From positions 1 to 64,000 of the forward strand of contig JALHRR010000024.1 in NCBI GenBank assembly GCA_022841345.1: a DNA stretch of 64,000 nucleotides. Direction: 5' to 3'. Below are positions 9,046 to 18,492 of this stretch, in pieces. Position 1 is the stretch's first letter; each line of letters opens with the position of its first letter. The position numbers and the translations under genes were made by a program. The notes beneath the pieces were generated by a model. The model was not told where the DNA came from. It saw nothing but the letters and a program-made list of their open reading frames with translations, and made no database searches. This DNA comes from Saprospiraceae bacterium. GTDB lineage: Bacteria; Bacteroidota; Bacteroidia; Chitinophagales; Saprospiraceae.

Positions 9046-9582
9046 ATGAACACTTTATCTAAGTATTTTTTACTTTTTATGGCGCTTACTACTTTGACTT
9101 TTTCTGCCTGTCACAAGGACGATCATGATGATGAAGAAGAATTAATCACAACTGTCAGTTTAAAATTCACGTCTGCTGCCGGGGCAATTTTGACATATGC
9201 GTGGCGGGATCTGGATGGGGAAGGTGGAAATGCACCTGTGATACCAAACATAGTTTTGGCAGCAAATACCACATATACAGTTGAAATGGAACTGTTAAAT
9301 GAAAGCGTTAATCCTGCGGAAGACATTACTGCTGAAATCCGGGAAGAATCGAATGATCATTTGTTTATCTATAATGTCAATACCACAGGGCTTTCTATTG
9401 TCATCACAGACAAAGATGGGAATAACAGAGACCTGGGCTTGAAATCAACATGGAATACTGGAAATCCGACAAATGGAAATGTGAATATTGTTCTGAAACA
9501 CAATCCCGATAAGGCTGCTTCTAATCCTGCAGCTACCGGATCTACTGACATTGACATCACTTTCCCTGTTGTTATTGAGTAA
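9046..9582 (+). CDS. Lipoprotein with acidic/His N-terminus, partner of the TonB receptor
   Basis: 178 aa. It has a signal peptide with lipobox (LTFSAC), then HKDDHDDEEE, a candidate metal-binding tether, followed by a single beta-rich domain (TVSLKFTSAAGAILTYAW onward) to FPVVIE. It starts 19 bases after the receptor stop, so it belongs to the same transcription unit. In this position it is likely a surface or periplasmic accessory of the receptor. No enzyme motif is seen. Confidence 0.7.
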   Translation: MNTLSKYFLLFMALTTLTFSACHKDDHDDEEELITTVSLKFTSAAGAILTYAWRDLDGEGGNAPVIPNIVLAANTTYTVEMELLNESVNPAEDITAEIREESNDHLFIYNVNTTGLSIVITDKDGNNRDLGLKSTWNTGNPTNGNVNIVLKHNPDKAASNPAATGSTDIDITFPVVIE

Positions 9583-9712
9583 TAGATACTGACATTGAAA
9601 CTTGCATAGTGGTGGTGCGGCAATTTGCTTCATCACCACTTTTGATTTCTGTACCTCAAGTTTTGAGAGAGAAAGCATTAACACCTTAATTTCCGGGATT
9701 AAGTACTTAACG

Positions 9713-9831
9713 AGGTGATGTCTTGCTGCTCCTACGGCTTGCAAGGTGATGTTTTTTCATGGAGTAAACCATGAAAAAGTGATGTCTCAGTAATCATTGA
9801 CTGCAGTGCAGCCATTTATTACTGAGGTGAT
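9713..9831. repeat. Hairpin-array element, copy B (diverged half, GTGATGT spacers)
   Basis: Three hairpins are separated by GTGATGT instead of GTGACATC: 9722-9745 (CTTGC/GCAAG), 9753-9778 (perfect 10-bp TTTTTCATGG/CCATGAAAAA, loop AGTAAA) and 9786-9826 (CTCAGTAAT/ATTACTGAG outer stem with inner CTGC-AGT-GCAG). GGTGATA closes it at about 9825-9831. The layout matches the left half of the other copies although almost no stem sequence is shared. Confidence 0.6.
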
Positions 9832-10062
9832 AGCTGGTGTAATAACAAGTGTGCACCTCTTTCTGATTGTTTAGCCGAAGCTACGAACTATCTGCTGCTT
9901 AGGCTGTTCTGGCTGTTTCACTCATCATTCATAACTCATCATTCATAACTCCACACCGGCTGTTTACTAACCTTCTAACCTTCTAATCTTTAACCTTCTA
10001 AATATCACATTCCCTTTACAAAGAAAACTCCGCTATTACATACATTTTCATATTGAATACAG

Positions 10063-10070
10063 TACTTTTG
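10063..10070 (+). promoter_or_regulatory. -7 box TACTTTTG upstream of the OmpH-like gene
   Basis: Matches the Bacteroidota TAnnTTTG consensus. It predicts a leader of about 85-90 nt before the ATG at 10163. No clear -33 TTTG was found at the usual spacing. Confidence 0.5.
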
Positions 10071-10162
10071 CGGCTCGTAGGCATAAGGTTTTGCATGAAT
10101 TTTTTGGCAAAATCATTTCTATCAAACTCATAACATTTGAAGTTTTAAAATAATTTAACATT

Positions 10163-10789
10163 ATGAAATCTCTGAATCCATTCAATATTGTGCTGGCTAT
10201 AGCAGTTGTCATTCTTTATTTTCTTCACTTTGCCAGTTCAGGAAAGAAATCTGAAACAGCTGTAACCGAAGTTGCGGAGGATGAAATGATTTATTATGTT
10301 AATGTGGATACCCTCAACAGCAAGCTGGATTTTCTGGCTGAAAAACAAGAAATATTAGGCAAAAAAGAGCAGGAAGCAGATAAGATGCTGCGTGAAAAGG
10401 GATCAAAACTGGAACGGGATATTATGGCATATCAGAGAAGAGCACAGTCAGGTGAATTGACACCCAAGCAAATGCAGGCTGAAGAAGCCAAGTTTACCAG
10501 ATTGCAGCAGGAATTCATGGCAGAAAGGGAAAGGATTACAAGTGCCTTGCTGGCTGAAGGGCAGGAGACGATTTTAGAGCTGATGTACATGCTGAACAAG
10601 CATATCAATGAGTTTGCCGAAGGAAAGAATATCAAAGCCATTTTTGCATATTCAGAAGCAGGCAATATTCTTTATGCCGACAAAAAAACAGATATCACAG
10701 ATTTAATGCTGGAGAAAATGAACAAGGACAAATCCGGCAATGAAGAATCAGAACCAGCAGATACTACTGCTGAGAAAAAAGCACAGTAG
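10163..10789 (+). CDS. OmpH/Skp-like periplasmic protein
   Basis: 208 aa. It has an N-terminal membrane anchor or uncleaved signal (about 8-26), then an IYYVNVDTLNSKLDFL segment typical of the first strand of OmpH/Skp family proteins. A long coiled-coil region of Glu, Lys and Gln (about 55-140) forms the tentacle helices, and a final FAYSEAGNILYADKKTDIT strand/turn that ends the Skp core is followed by a low-complexity acidic tail. Skp-type chaperones hold unfolded outer-membrane proteins in the periplasm. It is cotranscribed or closely followed by mgsA (22 bases). Confidence 0.8.
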   Translation: MKSLNPFNIVLAIAVVILYFLHFASSGKKSETAVTEVAEDEMIYYVNVDTLNSKLDFLAEKQEILGKKEQEADKMLREKGSKLERDIMAYQRRAQSGELTPKQMQAEEAKFTRLQQEFMAERERITSALLAEGQETILELMYMLNKHINEFAEGKNIKAIFAYSEAGNILYADKKTDITDLMLEKMNKDKSGNEESEPADTTAEKKAQ

Positions 10790-10811
10790 AAAGCTGATTT
10801 AAATAATAAAT

Positions 10812-11174
10812 ATGAAAGTAGCCCTCATAGCCCATGATGGCAAAAAAGCAGAATTAGTAACATTTGTGCTGCAGAATAAGGAACTATTTAATGGAGTGAC
10901 TCTGGTGGCGACATCAACGACCGGCGCGTACCTTGAATCTGCTGGCATGATCGTAGAAAAGGTGCTGAGTGGTCCCAAAGGCGGTGACGCACAGATCGCA
11001 GCCATGGTAGCGACTCAGCAATTAGACATAGTATTCTTTTTCAGAGACCCGCTTGGGAAGCACCCTCATGAGCCTGATGTGCAAATGCTGATGCGTATAT
11101 GTGATGTGCACAATATTCCATTAGCTACAAATCCGGCTGCTGCGATATTGATGCTGTCGGCGCTGCATGAGTGA
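10812..11174 (+). CDS. mgsA: Methylglyoxal synthase
   Basis: 120 aa, close to the lower end of the family length. It converts dihydroxyacetone phosphate to methylglyoxal and phosphate in the cytoplasm. The conserved sequence is clear: VALIAHDGKKAEL at the N-terminus, STTGAYLE, the phosphate loop SGPKGGDAQIAA with catalytic Asp59, FFRDPLGKHPHEPDV with His86 and Asp89, then ICDVHNIPLATNPAAA. All active-site residues expected from the E. coli enzyme are present. Confidence 0.93.
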   Translation: MKVALIAHDGKKAELVTFVLQNKELFNGVTLVATSTTGAYLESAGMIVEKVLSGPKGGDAQIAAMVATQQLDIVFFFRDPLGKHPHEPDVQMLMRICDVHNIPLATNPAAAILMLSALHE

Positions 11175-11179
11175 AGATA

Positions 11180-12871
11180 TCAGGTCTTAATAATCTTAAA
11201 AGACTTGAAGCTGTTGTTTTCGTGGAATAGTCTGATGATGTACAATCCTGCAGGCATTAATGTAATATCCAAAGTAGGCTGTTGTTTTCCCTGTTGGACA
11301 ATTCTCCCTGTCGAGTCCATTATCAGATAATCATGATTACTGATACCACTCAGGTAAAGTTTTCCTGAGCTGGGATTAGGGAAAATACTGACGTTAATTT
11401 CTGTAGCGGGATTCTCAGCTGAGCTGAGTGTACATGGACCTTCTGTCCATTTCAGGACTCCATTTTTGTATCGGGCATGACATTCGTTTTGATAGGTGAT
11501 CAGGTCGCAGCCGCAGACAGGATAATAAGCGTCGCTGCAGGGGACTTCGTCTATTACTAAAACACTATCCTTACAGGCTCCCGCACATTCCCCTCGGGCG
11601 TAGGCTGTCACTCCACCTTTCCTTGTAGCATTACAGGCATTTGGATATGTTCTTCCGTCGCAGCCACAAACGGGCTGATAGTTAAAAAGCTCATTACATT
11701 CTATCTCATGATTTATTAAACCAGATTCAATACATTCACATGTTCTTTGGCCAACAACCGCGTTTTTGAAAACCGCTTCACAAAGGTTTGGATAAGCCTG
11801 TCCATTACACCCACAAAAGGGAATAATGAGAGATGTGTCACAATCAACAGCAGAATTATACATACTTGAATCAATGCACTGGCATTCACTGTCACTAAAA
11901 GCGGGCACACCTAAATGATTGACCGCAATACAAGAATTATAATAAGTTTTATTATCACACCCGCATACAGGGGAATATTGTAAATAAGACAGAAATCCTC
12001 CCCTGCAGAAGGATGTGGTTGAACTAGGAATAGAATCTAAATAGTTAAATTTTCCTATAATATATGGATCTATACAGTTGCACTCTCCAAGGTAGTGCTC
12101 AATAATTCCATAGTGCTTTTCTGCAATACATGCATTTTGATATGTTTTTCGGTCACACCCACATACTGGGTTGTAATCAGAGCCGCATGGATAACTAGGA
12201 TCTATCTCTTCTTGGGGCAGAGAGTAGCAGTCGTTTTCAAGTAAAGAAACAAACCGTGTAACTCCATATTTATGATAAGCTTCGCAAATATTTTTGTAGA
12301 ATTTACCATCACAGCCTTTTAATAGTCTTCGGGGATCATTTCCACTACCAATAAAATCGTCATAGCCTTGGTAAATAAAATTTTCACATAAATTAAAATC
12401 AATATTTAAATTAATGACAGAACTATCAATGCAAGAACATGAACCTGATGACCAACTAGTGTTGCCCGCAATATACGCCATTTGGGAGTTCATGTATGTC
12501 TTATTATCACAACCACAAACGACAGTCCGAGGAAGCGGAAAATATCTGGGAGATGAAAATACAGGAAAATGAAAAGGAATACTATCCTTGTTTTCTTGGT
12601 CAAAGCAATCATCGCAAGGCCCAGGCGACCAATCTGTTATTCCACTGCTTAAAGCACAAATAAAAGAGAAATATGTTTTTCCGTCACAACCACAAACCGG
12701 ATTATATGCAGCGTTGAAATCAATTGAATTATAATATGTTTCACAGAAAGGCGCATCACTGATCATCGAACTATCAATGCACTGAGCATATGAAGCAGAA
12801 TTAATAAAGAAAACAAACAGGAAGAGAAAATTTGACCGGAATACAGACATGTATGGTATTTTAAAGTTCAT
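11180..12871 (-). CDS. Secreted eight-module Kazal-like protein with T9SS sorting domain
   Basis: 563 aa. The signal peptide ends near SYAQ. It then carries about eight Kazal-type protease-inhibitor-like modules, each built on PVCGCDGKTYxNxC or a variant; three are degenerate (VVCGCDNKTYMN, LKGCDGKFYKN, IPFCGCNGQAYPN). The C-terminal 80 residues form a T9SS sorting domain (IFPNPSSGKLYLSG to IIKT). It is last in a minus-strand series: 6 bases separate it from the propeller-like gene. It may block host or predator proteases at the cell surface (inference). Kazal domains are usual in eukaryotes but also occur in Bacteroidota secreted proteins. Confidence 0.85.
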   Translation of the reverse strand: MNFKIPYMSVFRSNFLFLFVFFINSASYAQCIDSSMISDAPFCETYYNSIDFNAAYNPVCGCDGKTYFSFICALSSGITDWSPGPCDDCFDQENKDSIPFHFPVFSSPRYFPLPRTVVCGCDNKTYMNSQMAYIAGNTSWSSGSCSCIDSSVINLNIDFNLCENFIYQGYDDFIGSGNDPRRLLKGCDGKFYKNICEAYHKYGVTRFVSLLENDCYSLPQEEIDPSYPCGSDYNPVCGCDRKTYQNACIAEKHYGIIEHYLGECNCIDPYIIGKFNYLDSIPSSTTSFCRGGFLSYLQYSPVCGCDNKTYYNSCIAVNHLGVPAFSDSECQCIDSSMYNSAVDCDTSLIIPFCGCNGQAYPNLCEAVFKNAVVGQRTCECIESGLINHEIECNELFNYQPVCGCDGRTYPNACNATRKGGVTAYARGECAGACKDSVLVIDEVPCSDAYYPVCGCDLITYQNECHARYKNGVLKWTEGPCTLSSAENPATEINVSIFPNPSSGKLYLSGISNHDYLIMDSTGRIVQQGKQQPTLDITLMPAGLYIIRLFHENNSFKSFKIIKT

Positions 12872-12877
12872 ACGTAG

Positions 12878-14335
12878 TTAGCGAAATACAAAAAGTTTTT
12901 TAAGATAGCTGAATCCTGAATTGTCTATAATCTCAATAATATATAAACCAGGCATTAAATTTGAAACGTCTATTGTTTTATCTGAATCGCAGAGGATAAT
13001 TTTATTCCATTGTCGCCCCAAATCGTCAAATATATTTACAGTTAATTCCTTGCCCAAGTATGGTTTATCAAAATCCAGATATGCTTCGTTAGATGCGGGG
13101 TTAGGAAATAAAACAAAGCTACTTAACGAAATATTTTCTTGAGAAGATGAAATACACTTGTCGATATTATTGTTTTTCTTTATTTGTCTTGAAAATGAAG
13201 GATAATACCAATAGGGGGTTTCAACGAATTCAGACTCTATATTTAAAGGATTATATTGGTGGATATGCAGGTTCAAGTATTTTGCATCAGAAAATCTGTT
13301 AAATATCAATATATTATTATCAGATTGTATAATCCTACCCATAGAAAAATTAGCAGGGACGGATATTGTTTTTTCTGGCCGCACTGAAACACCAATTTTT
13401 TCAACATTAAAAATTTGGATTTCAGAATTGCCAGATAGAAAGGGTTCGTGACCAATATAGATATCTTTGTGGAGAAATATATACTTGCCATCAAATGAAA
13501 AATTAGCTTCTCCTCCAAGAGACGTAGAGGAAGTGGTTGTGTTTAGTCTCATATCATAAAGCTCACCACTGCAAGCATCAAAATCAAAAACGGATAAAAA
13601 ACATTCGCCAGAGTGAATTATTAACCTATCAAATTGTGGAGAAAATTGACAATCTACTCTAAGAACGCAATTGGGATTGTTTTGTGTCAAAGGCAGCGGG
13701 TATTCATTTTTTAAACTAATTCCTTCACTATGAATAAGACAAATTTGGATGCTCTTCTTTCCCTCATCAATAAAAGTGAGCCAATAGTCCATGCCATTGT
13801 CATTTAGTCCAATATCAAAATGTCCTGGTTTGATTGCCGAGATAGTTTTAGTCTGAACTATAAGCTCGTGTTCAATATTGATTCTAATCATAATTAAGGA
13901 CTGAGTCGAATCTACAATGTTCTCGGCGCCTTTTATATAGAATAGATACCAATCTGTCATAGATCCAGGTACAGGCACGAACATTGTGCTTTTTGGGAAG
14001 ACGGTGCCACTCTTAGAGCAAAAACAATCAAAACCCGAACCATCTTGGAGGGAAATATCTGAAATTGCTTCGTGGGATCCATTGTATAAGAAACACCCAT
14101 TTGTATATAATACAACTTCATTTAGCTGGTTCAATGCCAGTGATGATGAAACGGAGACCGCATGTGGGGTGTTAAAGTTAGAAGCAAATTCAATTTTTCC
14201 GGAATCAAAAGTAATAATTTTTCCTTCTCTGATACTTCCTTTCCTTGTACCTAAAAGCAGTTGTTCTTGGGCCTGAGAATAGTTAAAATAACACACGAGG
14301 TGGCAGAGGAACATTGCTTTCAATATCTTTTTCAT
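12878..14335 (-). CDS. Secreted propeller-like protein with T9SS sorting domain
   Basis: 485 aa. A signal peptide (MKKILKAMFLCHLVCYFNYS, then QAQ) is followed by about 390 residues of repeated beta-strand pattern with NDNGMDYWLTF, LSVFDFDACSGELYD and GEANFSFDGKYIFL, the blade-like pieces also seen in the genes at 14335-15702 and 25111-26646. A T9SS domain closes it (LFPNPASNEAYLDF to VFR). The start ATG overlaps the stop of the upstream gene by one base (TAATG), indicating coupled translation. No enzyme motif; perhaps a binding or adhesion protein. Confidence 0.7.
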   Translation of the reverse strand: MKKILKAMFLCHLVCYFNYSQAQEQLLLGTRKGSIREGKIITFDSGKIEFASNFNTPHAVSVSSSLALNQLNEVVLYTNGCFLYNGSHEAISDISLQDGSGFDCFCSKSGTVFPKSTMFVPVPGSMTDWYLFYIKGAENIVDSTQSLIMIRINIEHELIVQTKTISAIKPGHFDIGLNDNGMDYWLTFIDEGKKSIQICLIHSEGISLKNEYPLPLTQNNPNCVLRVDCQFSPQFDRLIIHSGECFLSVFDFDACSGELYDMRLNTTTSSTSLGGEANFSFDGKYIFLHKDIYIGHEPFLSGNSEIQIFNVEKIGVSVRPEKTISVPANFSMGRIIQSDNNILIFNRFSDAKYLNLHIHQYNPLNIESEFVETPYWYYPSFSRQIKKNNNIDKCISSSQENISLSSFVLFPNPASNEAYLDFDKPYLGKELTVNIFDDLGRQWNKIILCDSDKTIDVSNLMPGLYIIEIIDNSGFSYLKKLFVFR

Positions 14336-15702
14336 TAATTGGTTTTAAAGTGACGGAGGAGCTTATTGTAGGAAACCCCATTATAATTAAAGGATAGAGG
14401 GGCATTTAACTCCTTCAAAAAGAATTCGGTACGGCAAGAATTGGGAACATACTCGGTTATTTTCGGTAACCTATAGTTCGGAAAATTGGGAATACTTCCA
14501 TTAATTACATATGGTGAAAAGAAAAGATGATGGTCGAAGAGTGTATAGTTAAGTAGTGCCGCTTCATTGGGCTGGCAAGGCTCTGAAATTAGACCAACAA
14601 ATGGCCTGTAAGGTTCATTTATAACAAATGAAGAATAGAGCAATATTTTATCATTTGGGAGCCGGATCAAATTAGGTTGTTTTTCATAGGTCATACTCAA
14701 AGGAATAGCTGTAGGAAGAATGCGATCCAAAGTAATTTGATACATAACAAACCTATTTTGTACATATGCATAATTACCACACGCACTAAATTCACAGCCT
14801 CCTAATTGATTGTTTTTTACTCCATTTTCTATACCGGGCTCATTAGGTATTCTGATGTTTTGTAAAAATTGAATTTCACCAGTACAGCGGTCAAAAGAAA
14901 ACAAATCAATATCAAATTCATGAACTGAAATTAAAAAATTTCCTAGAGGAGAAATCCTTAATTTATGATAGCTAAAGTATTGGCCAGAAATTACAGAGTG
15001 CTGGTTAGGCACTGTTCCTGTTTTTATTATTTGTGGCCCAATAATACCCTCGTCATTTATTAGAAAAACAAAAAAGGTATCACTACGTATATCCGCAGTA
15101 ATCATCCACCAATCTATACCATTGGCATGTTTACAAAACTCGGCACACTGTGATTCTCCATGAAGCTCTACGTTTTTTTCAACAACAGCTCCGGATCCCA
15201 GGTTTTGTTCCATATCAATCCTTGAATAATGTGTCTTGAAACTTCTAAAATCTTTATCAAAAAAGCTTGGGTGATGGATAAACAAGTACTGGTTCTCTTT
15301 TCCAGGAAGTGGAATGGGGTTTGAATAGCTTGATTCAGGATAATATCCTAACAATTGTGGATTAAGATCAAAAAAATACCAATCACTATCTAACCCTGTA
15401 AAGTTTAGAGAGTCTCCGTTTTCCATCATCGAATAAGTACTGTCGTTAATTTGTATTCCATTGGAATAAAACAGCATATTTCCTGAAGAATCACTCATGC
15501 AAATGCCCCCTTCGTACATATTCAGATAACGAGGGATTTCTAAATAGGTCAAAGTATCATAAGCGTAATCATACTCCAACCGGACAGTTGATTGTCTGTT
15601 TGAATAGTCACGAACAGTCTGAAAAATATTTTTATCGTGCTGTTGAGCTATCAACGCGTAATTAAAAAAAAGTACTAATAATAATTTGATTTTTATTCTC
15701 AT
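14335..15702 (-). CDS. Secreted propeller-like protein lacking a T9SS tail
   Basis: 455 aa. A signal peptide (MRIKIKLLLVLFFNYALIAQ) is followed by a blade-like repeat region with HANGIDWWMITADI, LDLFSFDRCTGEI-like DIDLFSFDRCTGEI and GGCEFSACGNYAYV. It is a paralogue of the flanking 485-aa protein and of the 511-aa protein at 25111-26646. It ends at FNYNGVSYNKLLRHFKTN without the PNP motif and sorting domain that both relatives carry, so it may be truncated, stay periplasmic or rely on its partner. A strong hairpin lies in the 58-base gap upstream. Confidence 0.65.
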   Translation of the reverse strand: MRIKIKLLLVLFFNYALIAQQHDKNIFQTVRDYSNRQSTVRLEYDYAYDTLTYLEIPRYLNMYEGGICMSDSSGNMLFYSNGIQINDSTYSMMENGDSLNFTGLDSDWYFFDLNPQLLGYYPESSYSNPIPLPGKENQYLFIHHPSFFDKDFRSFKTHYSRIDMEQNLGSGAVVEKNVELHGESQCAEFCKHANGIDWWMITADIRSDTFFVFLINDEGIIGPQIIKTGTVPNQHSVISGQYFSYHKLRISPLGNFLISVHEFDIDLFSFDRCTGEIQFLQNIRIPNEPGIENGVKNNQLGGCEFSACGNYAYVQNRFVMYQITLDRILPTAIPLSMTYEKQPNLIRLPNDKILLYSSFVINEPYRPFVGLISEPCQPNEAALLNYTLFDHHLFFSPYVINGSIPNFPNYRLPKITEYVPNSCRTEFFLKELNAPLSFNYNGVSYNKLLRHFKTN

Positions 15703-15719
15703 GCGATACTAAATGAAAT

Positions 15720-15753
15720 TGAGGGGCAAACGCATTTCAGCGTTTGTCCCTCA
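15720..15753 (-). terminator. Strong hairpin between beta-helix and propeller genes
   Basis: GAGGGGCAAACGC (15721-15733) pairs with GCGTTTGTCCCTC (15740-15752), a 13-bp stem with one G-U pair and a 6-nt loop. On the minus strand it is followed by AATTTCATTT, a weak T-rich tail. It could terminate or attenuate transcription after the beta-helix gene. Confidence 0.5.
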
Positions 15754-15760
15754 AATTTAT

Positions 15761-18492
15761 TTATAATTTAATGAATTTTCCTTGAGATATAGTCTTCGCC
15801 GATTTGTTTGTTATTTGCACAAAATATATTTGCGGCAAATATTTAGAAATATTTATTGTTTCTCTTGAAGAAAGCACCTTACCAGAGGCATAAACACGGC
15901 CATGAGTATCTCTGATGATGTATTCATTTTCCTCTTGGTCGTTTTTATTGAATTTTAATATAATTTGATCTGATCCAATTGTTGGAATAATTGTTAATTG
16001 GCCATCTGAAGGGAAAACATTATTGAAAGAATTAACAAGATCAGCCCCTTTATTAATATTGCATTCATGATTAACTTTTGTTTTATCAGATATGATTTCT
16101 TTAGCCAAATACACACTGATACCATATTCATTAAAACACTGTTGGCTTAATTCTTCTAGAAATGATATTTCTTCTAAGGTAAGTGGGTCTTGATTTATTA
16201 TGTATTTAAAATAAAGCGAAAGAGTAGATTTGTAATAATCAGTAATAAAGAAAGAATTTTCTAAGTTATTTATAAGGAATAGTTTTTGTTCAAGTAATGA
16301 AATGGTGTTTTGATCTGATTGGCCCTGTATTGCCAATATTTCTGGAAGAAAACTGTTAAGATTGTCAATAGCTTCTTCTAGTCCTTCATTGTCTTCTTGT
16401 ACCAATTCATTGTAAATTTGGGCCTGGTGTTCAAAAAGCTCACTGATTCCATCAATTTGGCCAGTGTTAGCCTCATCTTGAAGCCACAATTCTGCCTGAA
16501 CTAGCTTGCCAAGAGAACTTTGATTAACAACATTAAAGAACGCTTCTACGCCTTCGTCTTGTAAAAGCTGAGGGTACCAATGGATGTGCCGAATCATTTG
16601 GATTATATCATGGTGATCTTGACCATTTTGTTCATAAAAAACAGGATCTTGTTGAAAGCGCACTAATAAATCTCCTTCATTAGGGGTTAAATATGCAAAC
16701 CTTTCGGGGTCTTTAGGGTCAGGGTCTTCTAATTCAACTGGACAACTTTCAAGAATAGTAGGACCGGAGCCTCCCACGGTGAGACATCCTCCTGATAACG
16801 TTGCGGGCCAATAAGGGGATGACATTGTGTGTATTTGAAAATGGTTTGTAAAACAACCATAAAAGTCCCATAGGTCGAAACTCAAAGAAGGTGTGTTCCA
16901 GGTGTTATGATGGTTAATTTGTGGACCGATGCTAGCTCCAGTAATTGAAAAGGTCATAGTAATACCATAATCATTTGCATAATACTGGTTTCTTCTTAAT
17001 TCTGTGGGCACACAATTTCCTACATTTCTAGTTCCATGATTGAAAGAAGTAATACGATTACATTTTGCAATATTCATACTGGCCACTTCTAGGTGGATTC
17101 CAGTTGCATCCGCTAAGCTTATTTGACCATCTAGGATATTAGATTGCATATCGATAAAGGAAGAACGAATAACCGCAAGAGCATGATCTCCTTGGCCAAG
17201 AGTTGATAATTTAACTATATTATTATTAGCAACATATATATTATGGCTATTGTAAAATTTTATGCCCCCTGATTCCAAGTGATTGTCAATCTTGTTTTCT
17301 CTGATATTCAAGTAGGTTCCATTCACACTCTCACAGCTGATGGCGAAACAATCATTCCCAGAGGATCCGTTGTAAAAATTAAATATATTTCTATCAACAT
17401 TCATTGTTAGGTTTGTTGAGTTAAAAATATACATTCCTAACCAGGCTAGATTATGTAAATCAAATACATTGTCTTCTGCTACAAGAGTTTTATTATGTCC
17501 ATCCCTAAAGGTAAAAAGGCCCATTGGGACAGCCGAATTAATCATATAAAAGTAATTGTCCTTCAATGTAACATTACAATTAAATGTTAGTGATCTACGA
17601 TAGCTATCAAGAAGCTTATTTTTTACTATATAGGAATTACAGTTTGTAAGTTGGAATGCCACTCTGTTTCTGTTTATAACATTGTTTGTATACTGAACAG
17701 ATGCAACGTCGGTTGCCTGGAGGCCCGTATAATAGTCTTCCGTGTGATTTCCATTGATTAATATGGTACCTGCATGGTTCTCGATATCAATCCAAACAGT
17801 TTGGTGAACTGTAGTGTCCGCAAACGTATAAAAAAAACTACCAAGAACATGAAAAGTAGTAAGTGCATTACTATTTACATAAGTAATGAAGTTCCAGTTA
17901 TTGGTAAAATGACTATTTTTTACAATAATAGATTCTACATTTTGATTTGTGCCTGTATTGGGAATCATTTCTCTTAGATAATCTAGCTTCGATTCCTCAA
18001 TTTCTATTTTTGAACCGTGAGAAAGTCTTATTCTCCAATAAAAGTCAGTGCAGTCCGGCCTCTTACCAAAAACCCTTGTCTTCTCTAATTTAAAACTAAT
18101 ATTATCTCTTACTCTAAAACCTTCATTACCAATGGTTGAGGTACTATTGGGTATGGCGAATATAATTATTGAGCCGGCGGCGAAAATATAATCTACATCA
18201 ACAACTATTTCACCATGAAATATAACATACTGGGGAGTAGTAGCCGCAAGTGTTGCACTTAATAGAGTCGTTCCAATCATAGTTGAAACATTAGTGCCTG
18301 CAGTCGGCACTCCGCCACAAGTAAATGATGTGAATGGTGGTACAGCTGGAAGATCAGGATCAACCGGCAAACAAGCAACTACATCGGCTTTGTCTCCTAC
18401 AACCGTAAAAGTGCAAATTTGTGCATTAGCTTTATGTACAAAGAAAGAAAGAAAGAAAGAAAGAAAGCCGGCGGTTTTAATGAGTACCGCAT
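15761..18492 (-). CDS. Secreted parallel beta-helix protein with T9SS tail, phase-variable, OFF as read
   Basis: The body (869 aa from the first usable in-frame codon, TTG at 18370) is a right-handed beta-helix of irregular NxI/VxxN-type turns with many short Asn-rich strands. A helical region follows (about 600-770), then a T9SS sorting domain ending TISQGKFIKL. The true start is probably ATG at 18492 (MRYSLKPP). It leads through a (CTTT)7 tract at 18440-18467 coding the hydrophobic core, into VHKANAQ, a good signal-peptidase site. With seven units the ATG frame hits a stop shortly after; five or eight units would join ATG and body in frame. The gene is therefore likely switched by tetranucleotide slippage and OFF in this read. 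Confidence 0.75.
18440..18467 (-). repeat. (CTTT)7 tetranucleotide repeat inside a signal-peptide coding region
   Basis: Seven perfect AAAG units on the + strand (CTTT on the coding strand). In-frame translation of the tract gives an alternating Phe/Leu/Ser core (AFFLSFFLSFF) when the number of units is 5 or 8. It is the only long microsatellite found in the window. Confidence 0.9.

Larger units (their letters stand above)
9583..10162. other. Intergenic region with diverged hairpin array, tandem repeats and promoter
   Basis: 580 bases without a gene. It contains a half hairpin array (listed separately), a 14-bp ACTCATCATTCATA unit in two tandem copies at 9920-9947, a tandem run of TAACCTTC-like units around 9967-10000, and a -7 box at 10063-10070 for the next gene. 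Confidence 0.6.
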
